This document shows, one piece after another, positions 18,135 through 27,134 of a DNA stretch of 43,663 nucleotides (positions are counted from its first letter, which is position 1; each line of letters begins with the position of its first letter). The DNA lies in the NCBI RefSeq assembly GCF_000738175.1, contig NZ_JFCH01000009.1, positions 1-43,663 of the forward strand. The letters run 5' to 3'. This DNA comes from Corynebacterium jeikeium. GTDB lineage: Bacteria; Actinomycetota; Actinomycetes; Mycobacteriales; Mycobacteriaceae. Made by a program: the position numbers and the translations under genes. The notes under the pieces are model-generated. The model was not told the DNA's origin. It was given only the letters and a program-made list of their open reading frames with translations, and did not search any database.

Positions 18135-19997
18135 TTACATCCCCGCCTTCGCGTGTTCTGCCATGCTCGCCGCTCCGCGCCGGGTGCGTTTCAGCGCCGC
18201 CAGGTGCTCATCTAGCTCTTCGATGGTCTGGTTCACGATCTCCAGGTTCTTCTTCAGCCGGCTGATGGTCTGCTTGCGCTGGGCCTCGGATTCGCGGGCG
18301 ATCTTCTGCGCGGATTCGATCTTGGACTGCAGGTTGCGCTGCTCCTGGCGGATCGCGGAGCGGTGGCGCAGCAGGATTTCCGTCCTACCTGTGGTGATCG
18401 CAATGTCGATCATGCGGTTAATGGAGGTGCGGGTCGTCGCAATAGTCTCGCGGAGCCAGATAAGTAGGTGTTGCTTGCCGTTGCGCATTGCTCGGTAGCC
18501 CATGTTCACGCCGATCCAAGCCGCTGCGGCCACGGGGGCGAAGGGGATCACCACTGTCAGGGCGCCCGCGCCGACGATGCCCATCGTCAGCATCGACGGG
18601 TCCACCAGCCCAGTAGTCTTCTTCTCCACGTCGTGGCTGAGGGAGCTCGGCGGGGCCAGTGCGGCGAAGATCTGTTGCTGCACCTGGTCCACCATGTCCT
18701 GGCGCCCCTGGAACAGCTGCGCGGCACGGGCTGTCACTTCGCTGACCATTGCCATCACCATCTGCTCCATGATCTGCCGCAGTTCAATTTCGATTTGGCT
18801 GGTGAATACCTGCGGCTTGCTGCGCAGCACGCGCATGCCATCGGCGTTGACGCGGTTGGTCCAGCGCGTCTTTACGTCCGTCAGCGCCTCGTCCATCGCC
18901 GCGGAAACCTTGTTGCGGCTCAGCTGGATGTCGCGCATGAACAGCTGTTCCCACTCGCTGGTGGCATCGCGGAACGCCTCGAGCTTGCGCTTTTCTGCTT
19001 CGAGTTCGCCGACTGCATCGCTGGTTTTGTCGTAGAGCTTGATGTCGCGCTCGATGTCGGTGGTGATGGTGTGCATCGTCGACTTGGTGATCTCGAGCGC
19101 GGTCACCGTGCCGAGGTTGCCCGGCGAGTTCACGTGGTCGATGATCTGTTGGCGCAGCTCGGCGACGCCACATCGTTGCTCGATCTGTGCTCTTTTTTCT
19201 GGTGACGCCGATTCCGCCGCGTCCAAAGCCCGCAACGAGGACACTCCAATGACCGGGATGTCCAGGCCTAGGTGCTCTGCGATGAGGCGCTGGTCATCGG
19301 CGACGATGGAGCGCCAGCGGCGCACATTCTTATCTGTCTTGGTGACGGCCACGATCACGCTGCCGACCTGCTCGCGAGCGCGGCGGAGAATGTCCATCTC
19401 CGGGGCGGTGATGGGGGTGGAGGCGTCGCAGACCATGAGCAGCACGCCGGCATTCCGGGCTTCTGCCAGGGAGGCCGTCACCGCGTGCTCGTCCAGGCCA
19501 CCCACGCCCGGAGTGTCGATGATGGTCACCTTGCCCATGCCAGAGTAAGGAACCAGCAGCTCGGCGGCGCTGGGTAGGGAGGCTACTTCCTTACTATCTT
19601 TCGGCGCGCGGTTGATGGCATCCACGGCCTCCTGGGTGACCCAGTTCTTTAGATCCTCGGGCTCGATCGGGTCGTACTCCGTGCCCCGCACCAGGCGCGC
19701 CAGCACTGGCTGGTCCGGATCCTGGTCGGGCTCGGTGTGGATACGGATTGGGGCGCTGGTGGCGGTGATGACGTCCACCGGCAGCAGATCGCGCCGACCG
19801 ACCAGAGCGTTGACGAGGGAGGACTTTCCGCGCTTGACCTCGCCGATGATGACCACGGCGGAGGTGCGGTATTTCGCATTCACGAGGTTCTGCACACGAT
19901 CCGCGGCATCGTGCATCTTGTATTTCCTGGCGATGGTGGCCCCGCGCTCGACGCTTGCCTGGGGGGATCGGCCCGAAGCGTTTGGGGTGGGGGTCAC
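18135..19997 (-). CDS. Dynamin-like GTPase, IniA type
   Basis: This 620-residue large GTPase has G1 GEVKRGKSS (52-60), G3 DTPG (161-164) and a regular G4 TKTD (219-222). After the GTPase domain come long helices. A hydrophobic patch (TMGIVGAGALTVVIPFAPVA and following) could insert into membrane like a dynamin paddle. A charged coiled coil lies near the C-terminus (RQEQRNLQSKIESAQKI onward). M. tuberculosis IniA, induced by cell-wall inhibitors, has similar length and is a membrane-remodelling dynamin. I chose GTG 19997, preceded by AAAGAAAGG. A GTG at 20048 would add 17 residues without a ribosome site. It is the first gene of a three-gene operon. Confidence 0.83.
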   Translation of the reverse strand: MTPTPNASGRSPQASVERGATIARKYKMHDAADRVQNLVNAKYRTSAVVIIGEVKRGKSSLVNALVGRRDLLPVDVITATSAPIRIHTEPDQDPDQPVLARLVRGTEYDPIEPEDLKNWVTQEAVDAINRAPKDSKEVASLPSAAELLVPYSGMGKVTIIDTPGVGGLDEHAVTASLAEARNAGVLLMVCDASTPITAPEMDILRRAREQVGSVIVAVTKTDKNVRRWRSIVADDQRLIAEHLGLDIPVIGVSSLRALDAAESASPEKRAQIEQRCGVAELRQQIIDHVNSPGNLGTVTALEITKSTMHTITTDIERDIKLYDKTSDAVGELEAEKRKLEAFRDATSEWEQLFMRDIQLSRNKVSAAMDEALTDVKTRWTNRVNADGMRVLRSKPQVFTSQIEIELRQIMEQMVMAMVSEVTARAAQLFQGRQDMVDQVQQQIFAALAPPSSLSHDVEKKTTGLVDPSMLTMGIVGAGALTVVIPFAPVAAAAWIGVNMGYRAMRNGKQHLLIWLRETIATTRTSINRMIDIAITTGRTEILLRHRSAIRQEQRNLQSKIESAQKIARESEAQRKQTISRLKKNLEIVNQTIEELDEHLAALKRTRRGAASMAEHAKAGM

Positions 19998-20320
19998 GGT
20001 GTGTATCGCCTTTCTTTGTAGTGTCCGGTTAGTGCGCGGCGAGCGCACGGTAGTGCGGGAACGCCATTCTAGTATGCCGATAAATGGACTTTCCGGGAGT
20101 TTAGCTTAAGCACTATGCATGCTTTCACCCCCGGAACTGCTTTCGGGATTCAGGTGGCAGAAATGTCTTTTTACTAGGGATTTCGTGGTTTCTGGGGCGA
20201 GGGGGCGTCCATAATAAATACCCCCAAGGAACAACTTGTAGAGGAGGGGCATTCAATAACTGACAGGCAGCCAGGAAGAGCCTGAAGGATACTAGGAAGA
20301 ACACTGAAAAGGAGCACACA
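19998..20320. promoter_or_regulatory. Divergent region between the IniA-like GTPase and the Asp-repeat protein
   Basis: About 320 bases drive genes in both directions. On the plus side an AT-rich -10-like stretch (CATAATAAAT, near 20211-20220) and a strong AAGGAG before ATG 20321 are visible. On the minus side the AAAGAAAGG ribosome site is at about 20008-20016. I see no clear operator palindrome. Confidence 0.35.
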
Positions 20321-21544
20321 ATGTCTAACGAGAACCTGAACAACGGAAACAACGCTAACAACAACGGCCTCACCACCAACGACAACGCGGGCGCCCCGGA
20401 TCACTCCCTGGGCCGCTGGGATGTACTGGACGCAGACGGCAACATGGTCCAGGGCAACATCGTCGGCGCGCAGGACACCAACGGCGACGGCAAGGCAGAC
20501 GCCTTCCAGGTGGACATCACCGGCGACGGACGCCCGGACGGCACGGTCTACGACAAGGACGGCGACGAAGTGACCGACCGCGCGGAGATGGACTACGACC
20601 AGGACGGCATCGTCGACACGGTCTACGAAGACATCGACGGCGACGGCGTGATCGACAACATGTCGGTAGACACCACCAACGACGGCAAGCTGGACACCAA
20701 GGCCACTGACTACGACAGCGACGGTGTGACCGACAACGTGAAGATCGACTCCAATGCAGACGGCAACTACGACGTCACCGCCTACGACTTCGACGGCGAC
20801 GGCAAGGTAGACAGCGTTGGTTATGACACCGATGGCGATGGAATCTCCGACTACTCCGAGTTCGACCACGACGGCAACGGCGTTGTGGACGGCACCAGCG
20901 GCGAGGTTCCGCCGTCCGCGGCACAGCAGGCAGTAGGCGAGGGCATCTGGGGCTCCCAGACCCAGACTGCAGCGCCTCAGGACGCAGCACCACAGGCTGA
21001 CGCTCCGGCTGCGGCAGCCCCGGCAGCTGAGGCTCCGGCAGAGGACAAGCCCGAGTCTCGCACTGAGGACAATGCAGAGGCCCCGGCAGAAGAGGCAGCC
21101 CCGCAGGGCGGCGCAGACACTGACCTGCAGTCCGCCGGTGCGGACAACGCAGCACCGAACGGCGGCGAGTACGTGGACCTGGACGGCGACGGCCTGGCAG
21201 ACGGTGTAGCTTATGACACCAACAACGACGGCCAGATCGATGCACTCGAGATCGACACCACCGGCAACGACCAGACGGACACCGTGTTCGTTGACACCGA
21301 CGGCGACGGCCAGGTCGACGAGCGCCACGTGGACACCGATGGCGACGGCTTCACCGACGAGGCTCTGCTGGACACCGACTTCGACGGCATCGGCGACACC
21401 AAGGCATACGACCACGATGGCGATGCTGTGTACGAGTCCACTGAGGAGACCTACACCGAGGACATCGCTCCGACCTTCGACGACCTGCTGGGCGGCGCTG
21501 GCGACAGCGGAGCCGCTGGCAACGACGGCGCGGACCTGGCCTAA
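20321..21544 (+). CDS. Cytoplasmic Asp-rich 13-residue repeat protein (TSP3/EF-loop-like)
   Basis: The 407-residue acidic protein is made of calcium-loop-like repeats of the form D-x-D-G-D-G-x-x-D. They recur every 13 residues without exception: eleven in block 1 (starts D52, 65, 78, 91, 104, 117, 130, 143, 156, 169, 182) and seven in block 2 (D286, 299, 312, 325, 338, 351, 364). An Ala/Pro/Glu-rich linker (about 195-280) joins the blocks. A 13-residue period is typical of thrombospondin type 3 repeats. The Asn-rich N-terminus is not a signal peptide, and there is no wall anchor, so export by Sec is unlikely. It is divergent from the dynamin operon and occupies the place of iniB. Calcium binding is an inference. 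Confidence 0.85.
   Translation: MSNENLNNGNNANNNGLTTNDNAGAPDHSLGRWDVLDADGNMVQGNIVGAQDTNGDGKADAFQVDITGDGRPDGTVYDKDGDEVTDRAEMDYDQDGIVDTVYEDIDGDGVIDNMSVDTTNDGKLDTKATDYDSDGVTDNVKIDSNADGNYDVTAYDFDGDGKVDSVGYDTDGDGISDYSEFDHDGNGVVDGTSGEVPPSAAQQAVGEGIWGSQTQTAAPQDAAPQADAPAAAAPAAEAPAEDKPESRTEDNAEAPAEEAAPQGGADTDLQSAGADNAAPNGGEYVDLDGDGLADGVAYDTNNDGQIDALEIDTTGNDQTDTVFVDTDGDGQVDERHVDTDGDGFTDEALLDTDFDGIGDTKAYDHDGDAVYESTEETYTEDIAPTFDDLLGGAGDSGAAGNDGADLA
20474..21427 (+). repeat. Two blocks of 39-bp coding repeats
   Basis: The DNA behind residues 52-190 (20474-20890) and 286-369 (21176-21427) is organised in 39-bp units, each encoding one Asp-rich 13-mer. Units have diverged at the nucleotide level, so this is an old protein repeat, not a fresh expansion. 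Confidence 0.8.
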
Positions 21545-21548
21545 GGCA

Positions 21549-21577
21549 CTAGGCCCGGGCCTCAGGTTCGGGCCTAG
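21549..21577. terminator. Terminator between Asp-repeat protein and dinG
   Basis: CTAGGCCCG (21549-21557) pairs with CGGGCCTAG (21569-21577). It lies between convergent stop codons and has no clear T-tract, so efficiency is uncertain. Confidence 0.55.
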
Positions 21578-21586
21578 CCCCCGGCC

Positions 21587-23629
21587 CTAAGCTTCAACCA
21601 GGCGACGCAGTGCACCCCGCACTGTGTCGCCGTTTTCCGTGTACCAGAAGTCTGGCATCGAACGGCGGATGTAGCTGCCGTAGCGCTTCGTGGCCAGCCG
21701 CTGATCCAGTACCGCCACCACGCCCCGGTCGTCCACGGAACGCAGCAGGCGGCCTGCGCCCTGTGCCATCAGCAGCGCAGCATGGTTCGCCGCCACCTCC
21801 ATGAATCCACTGCCACCGCGCTGATCGGCGGCCTCCTGCCGGGCTTGCTGCAACGGATCGTCGGGGCGCGGGAAGGGGATGCGGTCGATGATCACCAGCG
21901 AAAGCGACTTGCCGGGAACGTCCACGCCTTGCCACAGCCCGAGGGTGCCGAAGAGGCAGGCGGACTGGTTCTTGCGGAACTTCTCCACCAGCGTGGACAT
22001 GGAGTCTTCGCCCTGCAGCAGGATCTCGTAGGGCACCACCGTGCGCAGCTGCTCGGCCATGTCCTCGGCCGCGCGCCGGGAGCTGAATAGCCCCAGGGTG
22101 CGCCCGCCGGCGGCGTTGATCAGCCGCGCGGTTTCGTCCACGGAGGCGTCGCTGGCGCGGTCCCGCCCGGGCGGGGGCAGGTGCCGGGCGACGTAGAGAA
22201 TGCCGTGGGTGCGCGCGTTGAAGGGCGTGCCGGCATCCAACGTGGGGGTGCTCTTCGGCAGCCCCCAGCGGCTGAGCATAGCGGTGAACTTGCCGCCCAG
22301 CGCCAGCGTCGCCGAGGTCAGGATCACCGTGTTCCGGCCGAAAAGTCGCTGGCGCAGCAGGTCGGCAACGCTCAAGGGGGCGACCCGTACGACGTGCTTC
22401 GGTGCGCGCGGACCGGAGTCTGCGGTGTACCAGATGACGTCCTCGCCGAGCAGATCCTCGTCATCCGCGCTGTTGCCTTCGCCCACGCGCGAGGCGTTGA
22501 GGATGCGCACGCACGTATCGTTGAGCTCCTCGGTGGCCACGATCACCGCCAGGCGTTCGGCGGCCTTCTTTGAATCATTCGCAAACTCGGAGGCGGGTAT
22601 GCCGCTGACCTGCCGGTTCGTCTTCCACGCCGCGTCCCTTAGCGCCGCGAGCGGCACCTGCAGTGCCTCGGGCACGCCGGTCCAGCGCCCCTCGATGCCG
22701 GTGCCGAAGCGGTCGTTGTTTGTGGACGCCGCCGCCTCCGCCTTTAACGCCTCCGTCCACCTGTCGCCTGCTTCGGCCAGCTCGTCCCCGGCAGCGTCTG
22801 CGCCGGAGACGGCCAGCTTCGCGGCGCGTTTGGCCAGCACGGCGATGGCGGTGGGGGATAGTTCGGCGGTGGCGACGGAGGTAATGCGATCCTCCAGCTC
22901 GTGGGCCTCGTCTACGATCACTGTGTCGTGCTCCGGCAAGACTGGGGCGTCCACAAGAGCATCGATGGCGAGCAGGGCATGGTTGGTGACAACAACGTCG
23001 GCGTCTGCGGCGTGGGCGCGGGCCCGCTCGGCGAAGCACTGCTCGCCGAAGGGGCAGCGGGTAGCGCCGAGGCACTCGCGGGAGGACACGCTGACCTGGC
23101 GCCACGCGCGATCGCTGACGCCCTGGGGGAGATTATCGCGGTCGCCATCCTCGGTTTCGCCAGCCCATTCGTGCAGGCGGGCGACTTGGGCGCCGGTGGC
23201 GGAGAGCTGGGAGGGATCCAGGAGGGACTCTTCGGCCTCTTCCACGCCGCTGTCGGTCTGCGCGTTATTCACCTTGTTCAGGCAGACGTAGTTACCGCGA
23301 CCTTTTTGGATGGCGAACTCAAGCGGGCGGGGCAGCTCCGGCTCGAGGGCTTTGGCCAGGCGTGGCAGGTCGCGCTCCACCAGCTGGCGCTGCAGGGCGA
23401 TCGTCGCGGTGGAGACGATGACGGGGTAGTCGGAATCCATGGCCGCGGCGATGCTGGGGATCAAGTAGGCCAGGGACTTACCCGTGCCGGTGCCGGCCTG
23501 GACGGCCAGGTGGTGTTCTTTGTCAATGGCCTCGGCCACGGCCTTGGCCATCTTCTGCTGGCCCGGGCGCGGGGCACCGCCGAGGTCGATGACGGCGAGG
23601 CTGAGGAGGTCGAGGACGTTGGAGCTCAT
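21587..23629 (-). CDS. dinG: DinG/XPD-family ATP-dependent DNA helicase
   Basis: The 680-residue superfamily 2 helicase has Walker A AGTGTGKS (residues 45-52), the DEAH box in VIVDEAHELEDR and the helicase C-terminal motif GAGRLLRS. Iron-sulfur cluster cysteines appear as NYVCLNK followed by the ECLGATRCPFGEQCF group. Such enzymes unwind DNA 5' to 3', including R-loops and repair intermediates. I chose ATG 23629, eight bases after the pncB stop; the open frame extends 27 codons upstream into pncB without a better start. pncB-dinG is an operon, matching Rv1330c-Rv1329c in M. tuberculosis. Confidence 0.9.
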   Translation of the reverse strand: MSSNVLDLLSLAVIDLGGAPRPGQQKMAKAVAEAIDKEHHLAVQAGTGTGKSLAYLIPSIAAAMDSDYPVIVSTATIALQRQLVERDLPRLAKALEPELPRPLEFAIQKGRGNYVCLNKVNNAQTDSGVEEAEESLLDPSQLSATGAQVARLHEWAGETEDGDRDNLPQGVSDRAWRQVSVSSRECLGATRCPFGEQCFAERARAHAADADVVVTNHALLAIDALVDAPVLPEHDTVIVDEAHELEDRITSVATAELSPTAIAVLAKRAAKLAVSGADAAGDELAEAGDRWTEALKAEAAASTNNDRFGTGIEGRWTGVPEALQVPLAALRDAAWKTNRQVSGIPASEFANDSKKAAERLAVIVATEELNDTCVRILNASRVGEGNSADDEDLLGEDVIWYTADSGPRAPKHVVRVAPLSVADLLRQRLFGRNTVILTSATLALGGKFTAMLSRWGLPKSTPTLDAGTPFNARTHGILYVARHLPPPGRDRASDASVDETARLINAAGGRTLGLFSSRRAAEDMAEQLRTVVPYEILLQGEDSMSTLVEKFRKNQSACLFGTLGLWQGVDVPGKSLSLVIIDRIPFPRPDDPLQQARQEAADQRGGSGFMEVAANHAALLMAQGAGRLLRSVDDRGVVAVLDQRLATKRYGSYIRRSMPDFWYTENGDTVRGALRRLVEA

Positions 23630-23637
23630 ACGGGTTG

Positions 23638-24960
23638 TTAGGCCTTGATGTGGCGAACTTGCAGGGCGGGCTCGTCGCGGGTGAGAGCCAGGCCTTCCCA
23701 GGGCAGGCAAACTAGCTGCTTGGCGCAGTGCTCGCGGGATTCCTCTAGGGTGGGCAGGCCGTCCACGAGCTCGCCGTCGCGAACCATGGGGATGGTCAGC
23801 TGAATGCTGTTCAGCCCCTCGGCCTGGGGCAGTTCCGCCCCCAAGGGGAAGGTGACTTCCTCGACGGCCGTGCCAGAGGGGCGGCTAAAGCGGGCGGCAT
23901 CCTTCGCCCCGCCGAGACTGGCCTTGCCGCGGGAGCGCTTGGCGACGGGCACACCGTCTACCTCCACGAGCTTGTAGACCAGCCCGGCGGTGGGTGCCCC
24001 GGAGCCTGTGACGACGGAAGTGCCCACGCCGAAGGAATCCACCGGCTCGCTGCGCAGGGCGGCGATGGAGAACTCGTCCATGTCGGAAGAGACCACGATC
24101 TTGGTGTTAGTTGCCCCCAGGGAATCCAGCTGGTCGCGCACCCGGCGGGTCAGCACACCCAAATCGCCGGAGTCGATGCGCACGGCCCCCAGCTCCGTAC
24201 CGCCGGCGGCGACGGCGTTTTCCACGCCTTGCGTGATGTCGTAGGTATCCACCAACAGGGTGGTGTCCGTTCCCAGGGCGGCGATCTGTGCCTTGAAGGC
24301 TGCGAGCTCGTCGGGCGTGCCGTCCGGGCGGGTGTGCAGCAGGGTCCAGGCGTGAGCTGCGGTGCCGGAGGCCGGGATGCCGTAGCGCTGCGCGGCCTCC
24401 ATGTTGGAGGTGGCGACGAACCCGGCCAGGTAGGCGGCGCGGGCGGAGGTGACAGCGGCGTATTCGTGGGTGCGGCGTGCGCCCATGTCGACGATGGGAC
24501 GGTCGCCCGCGGCGGTGACCATGCGAGCGGCGGCGCTGGCCACGGCGGAGTCCATGTTCAGGATGGAGAGGATCACCGTCTCTAGGATCACGCACTCGCC
24601 GAAGGTGCCCCGGACTGTCAGGACGGGGGAGTGGGGGAAGTACAGCTCGCCTTCGCGGTAGCCGTCGATTTGCCCGGAGAAGCGGAAGTTGCGCAGGTAT
24701 TCCAGGGTTTCGTCCCGCAGGAAGTCGATGCGATCCAGCTGCTGGTCGGTAAACACGAAGTCGCGCACGGCCTGCAGTACGCGGGCGGTGCCGGCGATCA
24801 CGCCGTAGCGGCGCTCGTTGGGCAGGCGGCGGGTGAACACCTCGAAGGTGCAGGCGCGGTCGACAGTGCCGTCGAGGATCGCGGCCTCGAGCATGGTGAG
24901 TTCGTATTTGTCCGTAAGAAGTGCGGAGGAGCGGGTGCTGTATTCGTTCACCCGCTCCAT
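23638..24960 (-). CDS. pncB: Nicotinate phosphoribosyltransferase
   Basis: PncB joins nicotinate to PRPP, with ATP stimulation, in the NAD salvage pathway. The 440-residue product begins [20 protein letters not shown], the family's typical N-terminus. It contains [15 protein letters not shown], the RRTHEYAAV block and the phosphate-binding [13 protein letters not shown] segment. The frame is open 86 codons further upstream but that part is unlike the family and overlaps clpS in reverse, so ATG 24960 is chosen. It is divergent from clpS with 63 bases between. Together with nadE it marks NAD supply as a theme here. Confidence 0.94.
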   Translation of the reverse strand: MERVNEYSTRSSALLTDKYELTMLEAAILDGTVDRACTFEVFTRRLPNERRYGVIAGTARVLQAVRDFVFTDQQLDRIDFLRDETLEYLRNFRFSGQIDGYREGELYFPHSPVLTVRGTFGECVILETVILSILNMDSAVASAAARMVTAAGDRPIVDMGARRTHEYAAVTSARAAYLAGFVATSNMEAAQRYGIPASGTAAHAWTLLHTRPDGTPDELAAFKAQIAALGTDTTLLVDTYDITQGVENAVAAGGTELGAVRIDSGDLGVLTRRVRDQLDSLGATNTKIVVSSDMDEFSIAALRSEPVDSFGVGTSVVTGSGAPTAGLVYKLVEVDGVPVAKRSRGKASLGGAKDAARFSRPSGTAVEEVTFPLGAELPQAEGLNSIQLTIPMVRDGELVDGLPTLEESREHCAKQLVCLPWEGLALTRDEPALQVRHIKA

Positions 24961-25023
24961 GCTAGTCCACGCCCCACCACGGACCCGGCAGCGAAGATGG
25001 CCGATGTGGGTATTCTGGAAAGC

Positions 25024-25329
25024 ATGACTTCCCCAGCCGCTCCCTCCGCCACCCCTGTGGCGGACAAACTGCCAGAAACACTGACGGAGCCCAACCTGCC
25101 GTGGATGTGCATCTGTTGGGATGATCCGGTGAACCTGATGAGCTACGTGACGTATGTATTCCAGACTGTCCTGGGGTATTCGCGCAAGCGTGCCACGGAG
25201 CTGATGATGCAGGTCCACACCGAGGGTAAGGCCGTGGTGAGCTCGGGCGAGCGCGACAAGGTTGAAGGGGATGTGAAGAAGCTGCAGACTGCCGGGCTAT
25301 GGGCGACGATGCAGCGGGCGGACGGGTAG
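25024..25329 (+). CDS. clpS: ATP-dependent Clp protease adaptor ClpS
   Basis: ClpS delivers N-degron substrates to the ClpAP/ClpCP protease. The 101-residue product has the conserved core [22 protein letters not shown], with the Asp/Asn residues of the substrate pocket, then the [11 protein letters not shown] segment that contacts the Clp ATPase. The N-terminal 28 residues are a flexible tail rich in Pro and Ala. ATG 25024 follows a weak GGAA. The gene starts a forward operon with DUF2017 and the P1 peptidase, as Rv1331-Rv1333 in M. tuberculosis. Confidence 0.94.
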   Translation: MTSPAAPSATPVADKLPETLTEPNLPWMCICWDDPVNLMSYVTYVFQTVLGYSRKRATELMMQVHTEGKAVVSSGERDKVEGDVKKLQTAGLWATMQRADG

Positions 25330-25356
25330 GCGTCAATAAAGAAAGAAGGAACGAAC

Positions 25357-25926
25357 ATGCAGCCGTGGACTAAGAAAAGCAGCCTGCTGCGCGGGACTCG
25401 CTTTAATACGCAGCTGGAGCCGCTCGAGCGCGAGATGCTGGGGGATTCGGCGGTGGCTGTCTCCGACAAGCTGATGGAGCGCGCGCGGACCGCCCCGAAG
25501 GACGAGCTGGCGGAGATGACGGGCATGGCCAGCGGGCATGCCGATGCGCCGAAGGATCCGGGGCTGGCGCGGCTGCTGCCGAGCTTCTTCCGCGAGGGGG
25601 ACGAGGAAGTCGACGGCGATGCAGCGCTTACCCGCCAGCTGAACGAGACGGACATTATCAAGACGAAGCTGACTAACCTGCATTTTGTGGTGGACTACCT
25701 GGGGCCTAATGGTTCGGTGAATGTTTCGCTGACGCAGGACGAGGTGCACCCGTGGCTGAGCGCGATTAACGACATTCGCCTGTACCACTCTGCGCAGTAC
25801 GAGGAGTTCAAGAAGGAGCTTCTCGAGGGGGAGGAGAATTCTGACCAAGCGACGGCGGCGCAGAATTACCTGGATTGGTTGGGCTACCACCAGGACAGTC
25901 TGCTGTCGGCGATGATGGGTGAATAA
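25357..25926 (+). CDS. DUF2017 family protein
   Basis: The 189-residue protein belongs to the actinobacterial DUF2017 family, which is almost always encoded right after clpS (Rv1332 position). The function is unknown. It is mostly helical and charged, with no membrane span and no cysteine. The segment VNVSLTQDEVHPWLSAINDIRLYHS is the most family-like part. AAGGAA precedes ATG 25357. Its stop overlaps the next start by one base (TAATG). Genomic linkage suggests a role near ClpS-dependent proteolysis, but this is inference. Confidence 0.85.
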   Translation: MQPWTKKSSLLRGTRFNTQLEPLEREMLGDSAVAVSDKLMERARTAPKDELAEMTGMASGHADAPKDPGLARLLPSFFREGDEEVDGDAALTRQLNETDIIKTKLTNLHFVVDYLGPNGSVNVSLTQDEVHPWLSAINDIRLYHSAQYEEFKKELLEGEENSDQATAAQNYLDWLGYHQDSLLSAMMGE

Positions 25927-27119
25927 TGAGCATAGAGTTGTTCGGCTGCCAGCCCGGGCCCGCTAATTCTTTGGCGGACGTGGCAGGCATTGGCGTGGGG
26001 CACGCGGCGTGCGAGGACGGCGCGGGGGATTCGGGCGTGACCATGATCGTCGCCCCGAAATCCGCCACTGCCAGCGTGGATGTGCGCGGTGGTGGGCCGG
26101 GCACGCGCGAGACGGATCTTCTGTCGCCGCACAACACGGTGCAGTCCGTGCACGCTATTGGTCTGTGCGGTGGTTCTGCTTTTGGTCTTGACGCCCTCAC
26201 GGGGGCAATGGTCGAGCTGGAGAGTAGGGGGATCGGCTTCCCCGTGCTGGGCCCGGAGCACCCGGATAAGTTGGTGCCGATCGTGCCGGGGGCTGTGATT
26301 TTTGATCTGCTGTTGGGGCGCTGGGATTCGCGGCCGGATGCGGCAACGGGGGCGGCGGCGACGGCGACGGCGCTGGGTGCCGTGGCTGGAAATATGGCTG
26401 GCGGGGTCGTCGGCGCGGCTGAGCAGGGCGCTGCAAAGCAGAGGGGTTCAGGGCAGGCGGCGCTGAACGGCAACGTCGGCGCGGGGCTGGGAGCCTCGGC
26501 CGGAGCGCTGAAGGGCGGCTTTGGGCAGGCCAGCGCCGTGTTCCCGGAAGCCACCCCGCTAGCGGGGGTGACTGTGGCCGTGGGCATTGTAGTGAACCCG
26601 CAGGGTGCGGTTTTCGATCCGGCAACCGGCCTGCCGTGGGGACTCGCCGCAGAGCTGGACGGGGAGTTTGCCAGATACGGACTGGCCGACGGCCTGGTTG
26701 ATGGTGAGCCGGTGGGGGCTGAGGGCGTCAAAAGGTTAAAGAGCAAGAACCTGCTCGGCACGAAGATCACGGCGGACATGCTGGCGCCGAAGCTCAACAC
26801 GACGATCGGGGTGGTATCGACGGATGCGCCGCTGACGAAGGCTCAGGCCAAGAGGCTGGCGTTGGCGGGGCACGACGGGATTGCGCGGGCGATTCGGCCG
26901 GCGCACATGCCGATGGATGGGGACACGCTGTTCGCGATGGCGACAGGTGAGCACGGTTCGGGGGCTACTGGAGTTGAGAGGGGCGTGGATGACATTGGCA
27001 TGAGCCTGCTTTCGGCGGTCGCGGCCAACACGGTAGAGCGGGCGATTGTGCATGCCGTGTTGGCGGCGGAATCGGCGTTTGGTGTGCCGAGCTGGCGCGA
27101 CGTAGTGAAGGAGATGTAG
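25926..27119 (+). CDS. P1 (DmpA/BapA-like) family peptidase
   Basis: The 397-residue protein fits family P1/S58 of N-terminal-nucleophile aminopeptidases, which are made as an inactive precursor and cut themselves to expose a Ser or Thr nucleophile. The segment with N291-T292 (LNTTIGVVSTDA) fits the cleavage site, with T292 as likely nucleophile. Other family blocks are VDVRGGGPGTRETDLL, HAIGLCGGSAFGLDA and the Gly-rich NGNVGAGLGAS. There is no signal peptide, so it is cytoplasmic. It corresponds in position to Rv1333. Its substrate is unknown. Start overlap TAATG indicates coupling to the DUF2017 gene. Confidence 0.85.
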   Translation: MSIELFGCQPGPANSLADVAGIGVGHAACEDGAGDSGVTMIVAPKSATASVDVRGGGPGTRETDLLSPHNTVQSVHAIGLCGGSAFGLDALTGAMVELESRGIGFPVLGPEHPDKLVPIVPGAVIFDLLLGRWDSRPDAATGAAATATALGAVAGNMAGGVVGAAEQGAAKQRGSGQAALNGNVGAGLGASAGALKGGFGQASAVFPEATPLAGVTVAVGIVVNPQGAVFDPATGLPWGLAAELDGEFARYGLADGLVDGEPVGAEGVKRLKSKNLLGTKITADMLAPKLNTTIGVVSTDAPLTKAQAKRLALAGHDGIARAIRPAHMPMDGDTLFAMATGEHGSGATGVERGVDDIGMSLLSAVAANTVERAIVHAVLAAESAFGVPSWRDVVKEM

Positions 27120-27134
27120 TGAAAGGTGAGGACC

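Noticed and set aside
20174..21415. 413-codon frame opposite the Asp-repeat gene, rich in Val
   Set aside because: Its periodic Val pattern is just the complement of GAC-rich repeats.
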